The notes under the pieces: generated by a model
The model's database searches: none
Told to the model about the DNA's origin: nothing
The model's input: the letters and a program-made list of their open reading frames with translations, nothing else
Position numbers and translations under genes: made by a program
Assembly: GCF_000418325.1 (NCBI RefSeq)
Contig: NC_021658.1
Location: forward strand, 5,815,501 to 5,879,500
Reading direction: 5' to 3'
From: Sorangium cellulosum So0157-2
GTDB taxonomy: Bacteria > Myxococcota_A > Polyangia > Polyangiales > Polyangiaceae
DNA: 64,000 bases
Shown here: in pieces, positions 44,214 through 53,121 of the stretch
How positions within the stretch are numbered: the stretch's first letter is position 1
Layout: each line of letters opens with the position of its first letter

Positions 44214-46322
44214 ATGCTAAAGACCGGCAGAGCCATGCGAAATCGACGAGCTGTTCTGGCCACCGCGGCTCTCTTCACGCTGCTCCCGGCGTCTGCCTAC
44301 GCCGTGCCGGTAAAGCTCTACACGCCTTACATGGATCCGCTGGAGGTCGAGGGCACCGGCCTCTGCTCCGCGTCGGCCACCACGACGGACCCTCTCAACA
44401 AATTCGGCTTGCTCACCGCGGAGACGTACAACTCCGGCATCAACGCCTTCATGGAGGAGCACAAGACGTACGAGGAGGGGCGATTCGAGAAGGTCGTCCG
44501 GACCGTCTTCGATCTCAGCAACAATAACAATACTGGCCTCCAGCTGAGCCACGGCGACTTCACGGGGTCAATGTCGCCCGAGTGCGAGTTCGGCGGGTGC
44601 GCATTCTACCGAGAGCCCGATCCGGATGAACCCGGCGAGTACATCAACGACCTGAACAATCCGAACACGTCGTTCGCCACGCGTTTCCGGGGTTTTCTGA
44701 ATGTCACGCCGGATCTCTCCGGCAAGCCGATTCACTTCGGTTTTTATACGGACGACGCTGTAAGCCTGACGTTCTACGACCTGAACCTCGGCGCCGTCAC
44801 CGTGCTCGTGCGCCCGACGAGGCTCGGCCAGCCTACCTGGCGCACCACGAACACCGTGACGTTCGAAAAGCCGGGTCTGTACCCGGTCGAGATCCTCTAC
44901 GTCGCGGTCGCAGAGCACTCGGCGCTCGAGATGTCGTACTTGATCGGTGATTTCACCGACTACGAGCTCGGCACGAGTGAGCCTGGAGCCCGGAGCCTTG
45001 CGGACGATGGCTTCACCCTCTTCCAGTCCACCCAGTTCTTCCAGACGCTGAGCGGCTCGCCGTCGTTCCCCGATCTCGACCAGTGCCAGCAGTGCAACCG
45101 GGCCTTCATCGGCGATCCCGGCAACCACGGCTGTCCCGGCAGCTACTACTGCAACGAGGCCGCGCTCTGCGCTCCGTGTGACACCGCGTTCTTCTGCGGG
45201 GAATCCTGCTCTCGCTGCGAGGGCGACAAGCAGTTCTGCATCAACCTCGACGACGAGTTCCAGTGCGCCGAGTGCCGCACCGACGCCGACTGCGACGAGG
45301 GCTTCAGCTGCGACCCCGAGACGCACGTCTGCAACGAGTGCAACGTCGACCCGGACTGCCCGCGCGGCGAGATCTGCGTCGACCACACCTGCACGCCGTG
45401 CGACACGGCCGACCGGTGCGCCGGCAACTCGTGCAACTGCTGTCCGAACGGGATCAACGGCACGCAGATGGACTGCGCGGCCGTCGAGCCGGGCGGGATC
45501 GAGATGTGCGTCGAGTGCCTCACCGACGCGCAGTGCCCCGATGACAAGGTGTGCCACGTGCCCACCGGCCACTGCGTCGACAGGCCGCTCCCGACGAACG
45601 CGCTCCCCAACTGCTGCGGCGAGGGCTGCGTCGACTGCATGCGCCCCGAGGACCCGAACGACCCGCAGACGCCCCCGGTGCCGTTCTGTCTGCCCGGGCC
45701 GGTCGGGACGGCGTGCGCCGCGTGCCGCAACGACATGGATTGCTCCGAGGGCCAGTACTGCCTGAGCGGCGAGTGCAAGGCGTGCGTCGAGGACCGGCGC
45801 TGCGGGATGCGCTGCGACAGCTGCGGCGGCGACACGCCGTTCTGCTCCGGCCAGTTCGCCGAGCTCGCCGTCTGCGTGCGCTGCACCTCGGACGAGCAGT
45901 GCGCCGGCACGACGTGCAACCCCGAGACGCACGAGTGCGACCCCGGGTGCATGGCGACCTGCGACGAGGACACCCCGTACTGCGACGGTCAGCGGTGCGT
46001 CGAGTGCTACGCCGACACCCAGTGCCCCTGCGGCAACACCTGCGACCTGGAGACGAACACCTGCGACATCTCCTGCAAGTCGAACGTGGACTGCCTCGGC
46101 AACGAGCACTGCCGCTGGACCGACGAGGCGGACGCCAAGGAGTGCGCGCTCGGCCCGATGCCGGACAACGTCGCGTGCGGCGGCACCCTCGCCGAGATCT
46201 GCAGCGTCTCCGTCGTCGGCGGGAAGGGCGCCGATCCGCGGCGGACCGCCGGGCTCCTCGCCCTCGCGATGCTGGCCCTGCTCGAACGGACGCGCCGCCG
46301 GCGCAGCGGAGGTGCCTCGTGA
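44214..46322 (+). CDS. traA: TraA-like outer-membrane-exchange receptor (PA14-like, Cys-rich, MYXO-CTERM)
   Basis: The 702-residue precursor has a signal peptide cleaved near Ala30 and an N-terminal PA14-like domain (about 35-270; HFGFYTDDAVSLTFYD is typical). A long Cys-rich stalk follows (about 285-655, repeated CxxC and CxxDxxC units), then a C-terminal sorting tail: Cys663, a hydrophobic helix and an Arg cluster (ERTRRRR), as in MYXO-CTERM. TraA of Myxococcus xanthus has exactly this plan; it is a polymorphic surface receptor that lets kin cells fuse outer membranes and swap proteins and lipids. An OmpA-type gene directly downstream, as with traB, strengthens the call. GGAGAG precedes ATG 44214. 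Confidence 0.82.
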   Translation: MLKTGRAMRNRRAVLATAALFTLLPASAYAVPVKLYTPYMDPLEVEGTGLCSASATTTDPLNKFGLLTAETYNSGINAFMEEHKTYEEGRFEKVVRTVFDLSNNNNTGLQLSHGDFTGSMSPECEFGGCAFYREPDPDEPGEYINDLNNPNTSFATRFRGFLNVTPDLSGKPIHFGFYTDDAVSLTFYDLNLGAVTVLVRPTRLGQPTWRTTNTVTFEKPGLYPVEILYVAVAEHSALEMSYLIGDFTDYELGTSEPGARSLADDGFTLFQSTQFFQTLSGSPSFPDLDQCQQCNRAFIGDPGNHGCPGSYYCNEAALCAPCDTAFFCGESCSRCEGDKQFCINLDDEFQCAECRTDADCDEGFSCDPETHVCNECNVDPDCPRGEICVDHTCTPCDTADRCAGNSCNCCPNGINGTQMDCAAVEPGGIEMCVECLTDAQCPDDKVCHVPTGHCVDRPLPTNALPNCCGEGCVDCMRPEDPNDPQTPPVPFCLPGPVGTACAACRNDMDCSEGQYCLSGECKACVEDRRCGMRCDSCGGDTPFCSGQFAELAVCVRCTSDEQCAGTTCNPETHECDPGCMATCDEDTPYCDGQRCVECYADTQCPCGNTCDLETNTCDISCKSNVDCLGNEHCRWTDEADAKECALGPMPDNVACGGTLAEICSVSVVGGKGADPRRTAGLLALAMLALLERTRRRRSGGAS

Positions 46323-48211
46323 GAATGCGCCGGCTCCTCCTCCCGCTCCTCGCGCTCGCCGGGCTCCTCGCCGAGCGCCCCGCGCTCGCGGAGGAGGGGC
46401 GCTTCGACGCCCAGGTCTTCCGGCCCGCGGCCGCCCCGCGCGACCTCGTCATGGTCCAGAAGTCCGAGGTCATCGGCAACCTCTCGCCGACCGTCGGCCT
46501 CTACAGCGACATCGCGGCCGACCCGCTCGTGCTCTTCCTCGCGGGCGACGACACGAACAAGGCCGTCAACGCCATCACCGGGCGGCTCGAGCTCGCCCTC
46601 CTCGCCGGCATCGGCTTCTTCGACGTGTTCGACGTCACGATGACCATGCCGCTCATCCTCTTCCAGGAGGGCGGCAACCTGCGTCGGTTCGGCACCGAGG
46701 GGTCGGTCAAGAGCACCACCGTCGGCGATCTCCGCCTCTCCACGAAGGTCTCGCTCCCGTACCTGAACCGGAAGGAGCAGGTCAAGGAGGGGTTCGGGAT
46801 GGCGATCGCGGGCAACCTGAACTTCCCCACGGGCGACCAGAACGCGTTCGCCAGCGACGGCGCGATGAGCGGCGGCGCGACGCTCATCGCCGACTACCGG
46901 TTCAACTTCGGGCTGCTCCTCGCCGCGAACGCCGGCATCTGGCTGCGGCCCGACAACCAGTTCGCGGGCGTGCGCGTCGGCGACATGGCGCAGTTCGGCG
47001 TGGCGGCCGAGCAGTACGTCGTGCAGCGCTGGGGCCTGTCCGTCATCGGCGAGGTGTACGGCTACCCGTCGATGACGAGCTACCCCGACGACCCCGGGCA
47101 GATCCCCGCGGAGGCGCTCCTCGGCCTGCGCTGGCAGACCAAGCACGGCATCACCATCACCTTCGGCGGCAGCTTCGGCGCGGCGTGCGGCTTCGGCGCG
47201 CCCGCGATCCGGTTCTTCAACGTCATCACGTGGCAGCCGAAGACCTCGCAGGAGCAGGAGGAGATCAACCGCCTGCAGCAGCGCGACAACGACGATCCGG
47301 ATCGCGACGGCCTCATCGGCGCGGCGGACCGCTGCCCCGACGTCCCCGGCAGCCCCGAGAACTTCGGCTGTCCGGACCTGGACACCGACGGCGACGGCAT
47401 CTTCGATCGCGACGACAAGTGCCCCGACAAGCCCGCCGGCCCGCACGGCAAGGACGGCTGCCCGCTCGCCTTCGTGCGGGGCGACGAGATCGTGATCACC
47501 GAGCAGGTCCACTTCGCGACCGACAGGGACATCATCCTGGAGGACTCGAATCCGACGCTCGAGGCGGTCGCGCAGGTGCTGATCGACAACCCGGAGATCC
47601 GCGAGGTGCGGATCGAGGGCCACACCGACGTGCGCGCGACGGACGTCTACAACCTGGCCTTGTCCCAGCGCCGCGTGGCGAGCGTCATGGCCTACCTGAT
47701 CGCGAAGGGCGTGGACCCGTCGCGCCTGCAGGCGAAGGGGTACGGGCACACGCAACCGATCTACGACGACGCGGGCTGCGTCGGGCCCGACGACCAGCTG
47801 ACGCCCGATTGCCAGTTCATGACGTCGAAGAACCGGCGCGTGGTCTTCCGCATCCTGCGCTACGGCAACGCGGCGCCGAAGCCGCTCACCGGGTCGCCCG
47901 AGGGGAGCGAGCAGATCCTGCCGTCGGGCGGGGTGCTGCCGCAGAAGAGCCAGGGCACGTTGCCGACCCAGGGCACGCTGCCGGGTCAGGGGGTCCTCAA
48001 GCCGAACGTGCTGCCGAGCGGCGGATCGGCGCTCCCGTCAGCGGGCGGGGTGCCTGGCGGCGCGGCGCCGCTGCCGAACCGCGGCGAGGCGGGGGGGCTC
48101 CCGAGCAAATCGGGCGTCCTGCCGAGGTCCGGCAGCACCACGCCGCCAGCGCCCTCCTCGTCGGCTCAGCCGCCGGCGCCGCCACAAAAGCCGGCGCCGG
48201 CGCCGCGCTAG
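46319..48211 (+). CDS. traB: TraB-like OmpA-domain outer-membrane protein
   Basis: The 630-residue precursor has a signal peptide (about 1-24) and a beta-barrel-like region (about 40-315, alternating strands). Calcium-binding TSP3-type repeats follow (DNDDPDRDGLIGAADRCPD; DTDGDGIFDRDDKCPD), then an OmpA peptidoglycan-binding domain (about 390-515; RIEGHTDVRATDVYNLALSQ) and a Pro/Gly-rich tail. TraB is the second essential protein for outer membrane exchange in M. xanthus and is an OmpA-domain protein encoded next to traA. GTG 46319 overlaps the traA stop (GTGA) with GGAGGTG just upstream; ATG 46325 is an alternative. Confidence 0.8.
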   Translation: MRMRRLLLPLLALAGLLAERPALAEEGRFDAQVFRPAAAPRDLVMVQKSEVIGNLSPTVGLYSDIAADPLVLFLAGDDTNKAVNAITGRLELALLAGIGFFDVFDVTMTMPLILFQEGGNLRRFGTEGSVKSTTVGDLRLSTKVSLPYLNRKEQVKEGFGMAIAGNLNFPTGDQNAFASDGAMSGGATLIADYRFNFGLLLAANAGIWLRPDNQFAGVRVGDMAQFGVAAEQYVVQRWGLSVIGEVYGYPSMTSYPDDPGQIPAEALLGLRWQTKHGITITFGGSFGAACGFGAPAIRFFNVITWQPKTSQEQEEINRLQQRDNDDPDRDGLIGAADRCPDVPGSPENFGCPDLDTDGDGIFDRDDKCPDKPAGPHGKDGCPLAFVRGDEIVITEQVHFATDRDIILEDSNPTLEAVAQVLIDNPEIREVRIEGHTDVRATDVYNLALSQRRVASVMAYLIAKGVDPSRLQAKGYGHTQPIYDDAGCVGPDDQLTPDCQFMTSKNRRVVFRILRYGNAAPKPLTGSPEGSEQILPSGGVLPQKSQGTLPTQGTLPGQGVLKPNVLPSGGSALPSAGGVPGGAAPLPNRGEAGGLPSKSGVLPRSGSTTPPAPSSSAQPPAPPQKPAPAPR

Positions 48212-48267
48212 ACGAGTGACGAGTTCCGCCCGCCAGAAGTTCGGCCAGGGATCCGGAGAGAGAGTTC

Positions 48268-48337
48268 AACGCCAAGGCGCAAAGACGCAAAACTACAAAT
48301 CTTTTTTGCGTCTTTGCGCCTTGGCGCCTTGGCGTTT
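48268..48337. repeat. Large inverted repeat (GCCAAGGCGCAAAGACGC-type hairpin)
   Basis: The left arm 48268-48292 pairs with 48302-48337. The right arm carries one extra GCCAAGGC unit. The loop is short and AT-rich. It lies 56 bp after traB and could act as its transcription-end hairpin, but its style (tandem short units on both arms) is that of the repeats at 6531 and 13322. The rest of 48212-48542 shows nothing else. Confidence 0.8.
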
Positions 48338-48542
48338 ATTTCTCTATCGCTCGCGAGGCAGATCCCTGGCGGGGGTTCTGACCCGCGGTACTAGGCAGGA
48401 GAGCGGAGGGGCGATGGACCGCGGCAGGCTGCCCGGGCCCACGCGGTGTTCTTCGCGCGGCGCACGGGATCGACCGCGCAGGTCGAGCGCGTGCGCCGCC
48501 CCGGCCACGAGAGCGCAGCGGCGCTCGAAGCGCCGGGTCGCG

Positions 48543-49199
48543 CTACTTCTTGGGCGCGGTCTTCGGGGGCGTGGTGGACGACGGCTTGGCCGACGTGGCC
48601 GCGGACGGCGATGGCACGGACGCGGACGGGGACGGCTTGGCCGACGTGGCCGCGGACGGCGACGAGGGCTTCGCGCCGGGCTTGGGCGGCTGCCCGGGCT
48701 TGCCCGGCGCCGTCGAAGCCGCAGGCGCAGCGGCGTCCTCGTACGGCTCGTCGGACGCAGGCGCAGCCTCCTCCGCCGGCGGCGCCTCCGGCTCGGGAGC
48801 CGCCGCGGAGTCGGCGGGCTTCGTCGCCGGATGGAGCGTCAGCGGCTTCGCCTCGCCGTCCGTGCGGCGGACCCAGATCACCGCGGTCCCGCTCGCGACG
48901 CTGGCATAACGGCCGTCCTCGGTGCGGATCTCCTCGTTCACCGCCTCGATGACCGCATCGCCGCCCACGGCGCACGCAGCTTTGCGGAGCGACTCGAGGC
49001 GCTCCGCCTCCGTCCGAGCCTCGGGATCGCTCGCGATGGGCTGAAGGCGATGGTACTCGCGATCGGGCAGCTGGCCTGCCGGTACGACGTGCATGTCGCT
49101 GCAGAACTCACCGGAAGGCGTGCGTTTGTCCCGGAAGGGGGTGCTGCAACCGGCGATCAGCGCGGCACCCAGTGCCGCCGAGAGGAGGAGGCGCTGCAT
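48543..49199 (-). CDS. Lipoprotein with Ala/Pro/Ser/Lys-rich C-terminus
   Basis: The 218-residue precursor has lipobox LIAGC (Cys18), a folded part of about 100 residues with two further Cys (CSD..., KAACAVGGDAVIEAV), and a long tail with repeats like PSAATSAKPS encoded by imperfect DNA repeats at 48580-48670. AGAAGG precedes ATG 49199. The central segment recalls small heavy-metal-binding/YbjQ-like lipoproteins in shape, but no family can be named. Confidence 0.7.
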   Translation of the reverse strand: MQRLLLSAALGAALIAGCSTPFRDKRTPSGEFCSDMHVVPAGQLPDREYHRLQPIASDPEARTEAERLESLRKAACAVGGDAVIEAVNEEIRTEDGRYASVASGTAVIWVRRTDGEAKPLTLHPATKPADSAAAPEPEAPPAEEAAPASDEPYEDAAAPAASTAPGKPGQPPKPGAKPSSPSAATSAKPSPSASVPSPSAATSAKPSSTTPPKTAPKK

Positions 49200-49357
49200 G
49201 GTGCCTTCTTACCAGCGATGCGACGCGCGATGCAAACCCCGCGCATCGCGGACGATGCCGATCCGCAGGACAGGCGCCTCCCGGCAGGCAGACCACCAGG
49301 CACACGGGCGCGCGCCCATGTTCCGATCGGGTGAACGCCTGGCTATGCTCGCGGGCG

Positions 49358-49873
49358 ATGCGCCCGCTCGAACGACGCCCTCGCCTCGTCCCCCTCGTCC
49401 TCGGCGCGGCGCTCGCCGCCGCGTGCGGCGCGCCCCAGCCCGCGCCGCGCGCCGCCCCGGGCGAGGTCGCTCCGGTCGAGGCGAGCGCCCCGAGCGCCGC
49501 CGCATGCCTCGCGGCCGCCGACGCGAAGCGGCAACCCCGCGCCGACGAGCCGGCGCGCATCGGCGTGAAGCACGTCCTCGTCCGCTACGCCGGCGCCGAT
49601 CGCGCCGAGGGCGCGACGCGCACGCGCGAGGAGGCCTGCCTGCGCGCGATGGAGGCGCGCGACAAGATCCGCGGCGGCGCCGACTTCGACGAGGTGGTGG
49701 CGCAGTACAGCGAGGAGGCGGGCGCCGCGTCGCGCGGCGGCTCGCTCGGCACCGTGGAGCGCGCCGACGTCCTGCCGCCCTTCGCCGACGCCGCGTTCGA
49801 GCTCGAGCTCCACCAGCTCAGCGACGTCGTGGAGACCCGCTATGGGTTCCACGTGATCTTCAGGACCGAATAG
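49358..49873 (+). CDS. Parvulin-type (PpiC) peptidyl-prolyl isomerase lipoprotein
   Basis: The 171-residue precursor has lipobox LAAAC (Cys24) and a parvulin domain (about 70-171): VKHVLVRYAGA, DFDEVVAQYSEE, RGGSLGTVERADVLPPF, and a C-terminal YGFHVIF. These fit PpiC/SurA/PrsA-like isomerases, which help outer-membrane or secreted proteins fold. At one domain it is smaller than SurA. Expected location is the periplasm, lipid-anchored. ATG 49358 is chosen to start the signal; GTG 49331 is possible. Confidence 0.85.
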   Translation: MRPLERRPRLVPLVLGAALAAACGAPQPAPRAAPGEVAPVEASAPSAAACLAAADAKRQPRADEPARIGVKHVLVRYAGADRAEGATRTREEACLRAMEARDKIRGGADFDEVVAQYSEEAGAASRGGSLGTVERADVLPPFADAAFELELHQLSDVVETRYGFHVIFRTE

Positions 49874-50045
49874 CCCTCCTGCCGCGCCCAGGGTCCCTGT
49901 TCGCGACCGCTCTGCCCGCGACGCGATCATGCGCCGCCGCGCGTCTCGCACGCCACGCGCGGCGCCGAACGCCACGCGCGCCGTCCGGCGCCGCGCGCCT
50001 CGCCCGAGGGTTGCGTTCTCGGCGGAGGCGCAGCATGAAGCACCC

Positions 50046-50537
50046 ATGCGCGCCCACCAGCTCTTCGCCGCCCTTGCCGTGATGATCGCCTCGCCAGCGC
50101 TGCTGATCGCGGCGTGCAAGTCGAGCGACGCTCCCGAGGATGCGGGCCCGGCGCCGACCGACATCGCCGCGCCGACCGCGACGGCGCCGCTGCCCGCGGC
50201 GACCGGGACCGTGCCCGCCGCGACGCCGGCCGCGCCCGCGGCGCCCGCGGCGCCCGCGAAGGCCTCCCCGGCGCAGCCCGCGGCGGGCACCAAGGCGGAC
50301 GCGGGCGCTCCGCCCGACGGCGGCGACGGCGGCGCGCCGAAGGACGGGGGCGCCACCGGAACGATCGACGCGGGGGCGCTCTCGGGCAAGCTCGCGGCGT
50401 GCGGCGCCAAGTGCCAGACGATCCTCCAGACCTGCCTCACGCCGAAGTTCCCCGCGGACGGCGGCCTGCCGAAGATCGAAAATCCGGCGGCGTGCCAGAA
50501 GTCGTTCGACGACTGCCGCGACGCCTGCGCGCCGTAG
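50046..50537 (+). CDS. Small lipoprotein with Ala/Pro linker and Cys-rich end
   Basis: The 163-residue precursor has a lipobox LIAAC (Cys22), an Ala/Pro/Thr linker of about 70 residues, then a Cys-rich helical segment (AACGAKCQTILQTC ... ACQKSFDDCRDAC) with spaced C-x3-C pairs suggesting a disulphide-stapled helical hairpin. No family recognised. Similar plans are common in myxobacteria. Confidence 0.65.
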   Translation: MRAHQLFAALAVMIASPALLIAACKSSDAPEDAGPAPTDIAAPTATAPLPAATGTVPAATPAAPAAPAAPAKASPAQPAAGTKADAGAPPDGGDGGAPKDGGATGTIDAGALSGKLAACGAKCQTILQTCLTPKFPADGGLPKIENPAACQKSFDDCRDACAP

Positions 50538-50572
50538 CGCCCGCCGCGAGGGCAGGGGGGCGGCAGCCCGGG

Positions 50573-52372
50573 CTACCTCGGGGCCGCGGCCGCCGCGCCC
50601 GGCAGCGTCACGCGGAAGAGCGCGCCGCCGGCCTCGCCGGTCGACACCGTGATGTCGCCGCTCATCGCCTCGACGAGGTGCTTCGCGATCGACAGGCCGA
50701 GCCCGGTGCCGCCCGACGCGCGGGAGCGCCCCGCGTCCACCCGGTAGAACCGCTCGAAGACGCGACCCTGGTGCGCCGCCGGGATGCCCGGACCGTCGTC
50801 CTCGACCTCCAGGATCACGCGCCCGTTCGCGGCCCTCGCGCGCACCTCCACGCGCGACCCCTCCGGCGTGTGGTGGATCGCGTTGTCGACGAGGTTGGTC
50901 AGGACCTGGTCGAGCGCGCGCGGATCCGCCTCGACGAGCGTGCCCGGCGCGACGTCGACGGTCACCTCGGTCCGCCTCTCCCGGGCGCGCCCGCGCAGCA
51001 GCGCCACCGCGGCCTCGGCCTGCGCCGCGAGGTCGAGCGTGCCCGGCGACAGCGACCGCTCGCGGCCCTCGATGCGCGACAGGTCGAGCAGATCGTTCAC
51101 GAGCCGGTGCAGCCGCGCCGCGTTCCGATCGATCACCTCGACGAAATCCCGCGCGGCCGCCGGGTCGTCCAGCGCGCCGCCGAGCAGCGTCTCGCTGCTC
51201 GCGCGGATCGACGCGACCGGGGTGCGCAGCTCGTGCGACGCGTTGGCGATGAAGTTGCGCTGCAGCCCCTCGATGCGCCGCAGCTCCGTCACGTCGAAGA
51301 AGACGGCGACGACCCCCGCCGCGCCGCGGCCCTGCGCCGGCAGCGCGAGCGGCGCCGCGTTCACGACGAGGATCCGGCGCCCCGGCGGCCCCGCCGCGCC
51401 CGGCGACGCCGGCGCGATCTGGATCTCGCGCGTCGCCGCCGCGCGCGCGAGCGCGACCTCCTCGATGAGCTCGTGCAGGCTCGCGGAGCGGAGCACCTCG
51501 AGCGGTGGGCGACCGACCGGGTCCCTGCGGATGCCGAGCAGCTGCGAGAGCGCCGGGTTGACCAGCGTGATGTCGCCCCGCTCGTCCGTGACGAGCACGC
51601 CCTCGCGCATCGACTCGAGCACCGCGCCGAACCGCTCGCCCTCGCCCCCGAGCTCGCGCCGCGAGCGCTCCAGGCTCTCGGCGAGCTCGTCGAGCGCGCC
51701 GCCGAGCGCGGCGATCTCGTCGCGCCCCTGCACGCGCGCGCGCCGGCTCAGATCGGCGCGCATCTCCCGCGCGACGCCGGTCAGGTAGACGAGCCGCCCG
51801 GAGAGCGCGCTGGCCCCGGCGAGCGCCGCGCCCACGGCGAGCACGAGCGCCAGGATCGTCCCCTCCACGACGCGCGTGTGGGCGGCGGACAGGCTGCGGT
51901 CGATCGCGATCGGCTCGAACGCGAGCCGCACGACCCAGGGCCCGTCCGGCCGGTCGAGCCGCTGGGCCGCGTACAGCATCCTCATCCGCGTGGTCTTGCT
52001 CACGCGCTCGCTGCGCCCCGCGCCGTGGTGCCGCGCGTCGGCGACCTCGTCGCGCGTCGCGTGGGCCTCGAGATCGACGAGCCGCTCCGGCGCGACCGAC
52101 GAGTCGCCCCGCACCGCGCCGCTCGGATCGATGAGCGTGACGCGCGCCCCCGCGCTCGCCGACAGCGCCGACGCGAGCGCGGGCGCCTCGGCCGCGAGGT
52201 CGACCGCCCTCGCGGCGGCCTCGGTGACGAGCGCCGTCCGCGCGGCCAGGTCGGCCGCCGTGTGCTCCCCGAGCTCCGCGCCGAGCGTCTTCACGACGTA
52301 GCCGTCGAACACCACCGCCGCGAGGACCGCGATCCCCACGGCGAACGCGATGAGCTTGCTCCGAATACCCAT
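50573..52372 (-). CDS. PhoR-like sensor histidine kinase
   Basis: The 599-residue protein has TM1 at about 7-28, a periplasmic sensor of about 130 residues, and TM2 at about 165-190. HAMP, PAS, HisKA with ASHELRTPV (phosphoacceptor His) and HATPase (NLVDNAIHHTPEG, DDGPGI, GTGLGLSI) follow. The architecture matches PhoR. It is divergent from the phosphate-uptake pair 52504-54125 with 131 bp between, so a phosphate-sensing role is reasonable, but no response-regulator gene lies next to it and a Pho box could not be identified. Confidence 0.85.
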   Translation of the reverse strand: MGIRSKLIAFAVGIAVLAAVVFDGYVVKTLGAELGEHTAADLAARTALVTEAAARAVDLAAEAPALASALSASAGARVTLIDPSGAVRGDSSVAPERLVDLEAHATRDEVADARHHGAGRSERVSKTTRMRMLYAAQRLDRPDGPWVVRLAFEPIAIDRSLSAAHTRVVEGTILALVLAVGAALAGASALSGRLVYLTGVAREMRADLSRRARVQGRDEIAALGGALDELAESLERSRRELGGEGERFGAVLESMREGVLVTDERGDITLVNPALSQLLGIRRDPVGRPPLEVLRSASLHELIEEVALARAAATREIQIAPASPGAAGPPGRRILVVNAAPLALPAQGRGAAGVVAVFFDVTELRRIEGLQRNFIANASHELRTPVASIRASSETLLGGALDDPAAARDFVEVIDRNAARLHRLVNDLLDLSRIEGRERSLSPGTLDLAAQAEAAVALLRGRARERRTEVTVDVAPGTLVEADPRALDQVLTNLVDNAIHHTPEGSRVEVRARAANGRVILEVEDDGPGIPAAHQGRVFERFYRVDAGRSRASGGTGLGLSIAKHLVEAMSGDITVSTGEAGGALFRVTLPGAAAAAPR

Positions 52373-52503
52373 GTCACCCGCGTGCCGAGCGGCCGGCGCG
52401 CGCCACGTGCGCGACGGCGCGAAGTGGATGATGTTACCTAGTTTTGTCTGGTCCGTGACGACTCGTTGACGTGATGCGGGGAGACGGGTAAACGGCCCGC
52501 TCC

Positions 52504-53121
52504 ATGGGACTGACCCGTGATGCCGTCTTCTTCGACGCGCTGGCCAACCACGCGCAGCGGAGCGTCGCGGCAAGCGAGCTCCTCCTGGAGATGCTCGACC
52601 AGCTCGACGAGGCGCCGGCGCTGGCGAGGCGGATCTCCGACCTCGAGGACGAAGGCGACAAAATTACCCACGGATGTCTGGCCGCGCTCCACCAGACCTG
52701 GATCACCCCGCTCGATCGCGAGGAGATCCACGCGCTCATCACCCGGCTCGACGACGTCCTCGACTGCATCGAGGCGGCGAGCGTGCGGCTCGTGCTCTTC
52801 GAGGTCGGCAGCGCCCTCCCGGAGGCGCGGCAGCTCGCGCAGGCGGTCGTCGACTCGTGCACCGCCATGAGCTTGGCCGTCCAGTCGCTCCGGGATCTGA
52901 AGGGGCAGCCGAACCTCCTCGAGCTCTGCGTCGAGATCAACAAGCTCGAGAACGTGGCCGACGGCCACTATCGCACGGCGCTGGCGGCGCTCTTCAAGAA
53001 GGGGAACGACCCGCTGCTCGTGATGAAGTGGCGAGACATTTACGACCTCCTGGAGAACGCGACGGACCGCTGTGAGGACGTCGCGAACATCATCGAGGGC
53101 ATCGTGCTCGAGCACGCATGA
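52504..53121 (+). CDS. DUF47/PhoU-like Pit accessory protein
   Basis: The 205-residue all-helical protein is of the DUF47 family: DLEDEGDKITHGCLAAL with the EDEGD metal site, and the PhoU-like repeat ENATDRCEDVANIIEGIV. Proteins of this family are encoded with Pit transporters and modulate them. The stop overlaps the pit ATG by 4 bp (ATGA), so translation is coupled. The Shine-Dalgarno is weak. Confidence 0.9.
   Translation: MGLTRDAVFFDALANHAQRSVAASELLLEMLDQLDEAPALARRISDLEDEGDKITHGCLAALHQTWITPLDREEIHALITRLDDVLDCIEAASVRLVLFEVGSALPEARQLAQAVVDSCTAMSLAVQSLRDLKGQPNLLELCVEINKLENVADGHYRTALAALFKKGNDPLLVMKWRDIYDLLENATDRCEDVANIIEGIVLEHA

Noticed and set aside
49929..50045. Upstream extension of the lipoprotein gene at 50046
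   Set aside because: The added segment is Arg-rich and would bury the signal peptide; the start at ATG 50046 gives a proper lipoprotein.
52438..53115. Frame antisense to the DUF47 gene
   Set aside because: The + strand frame has clear family motifs and couples to pit; the antisense product has none.
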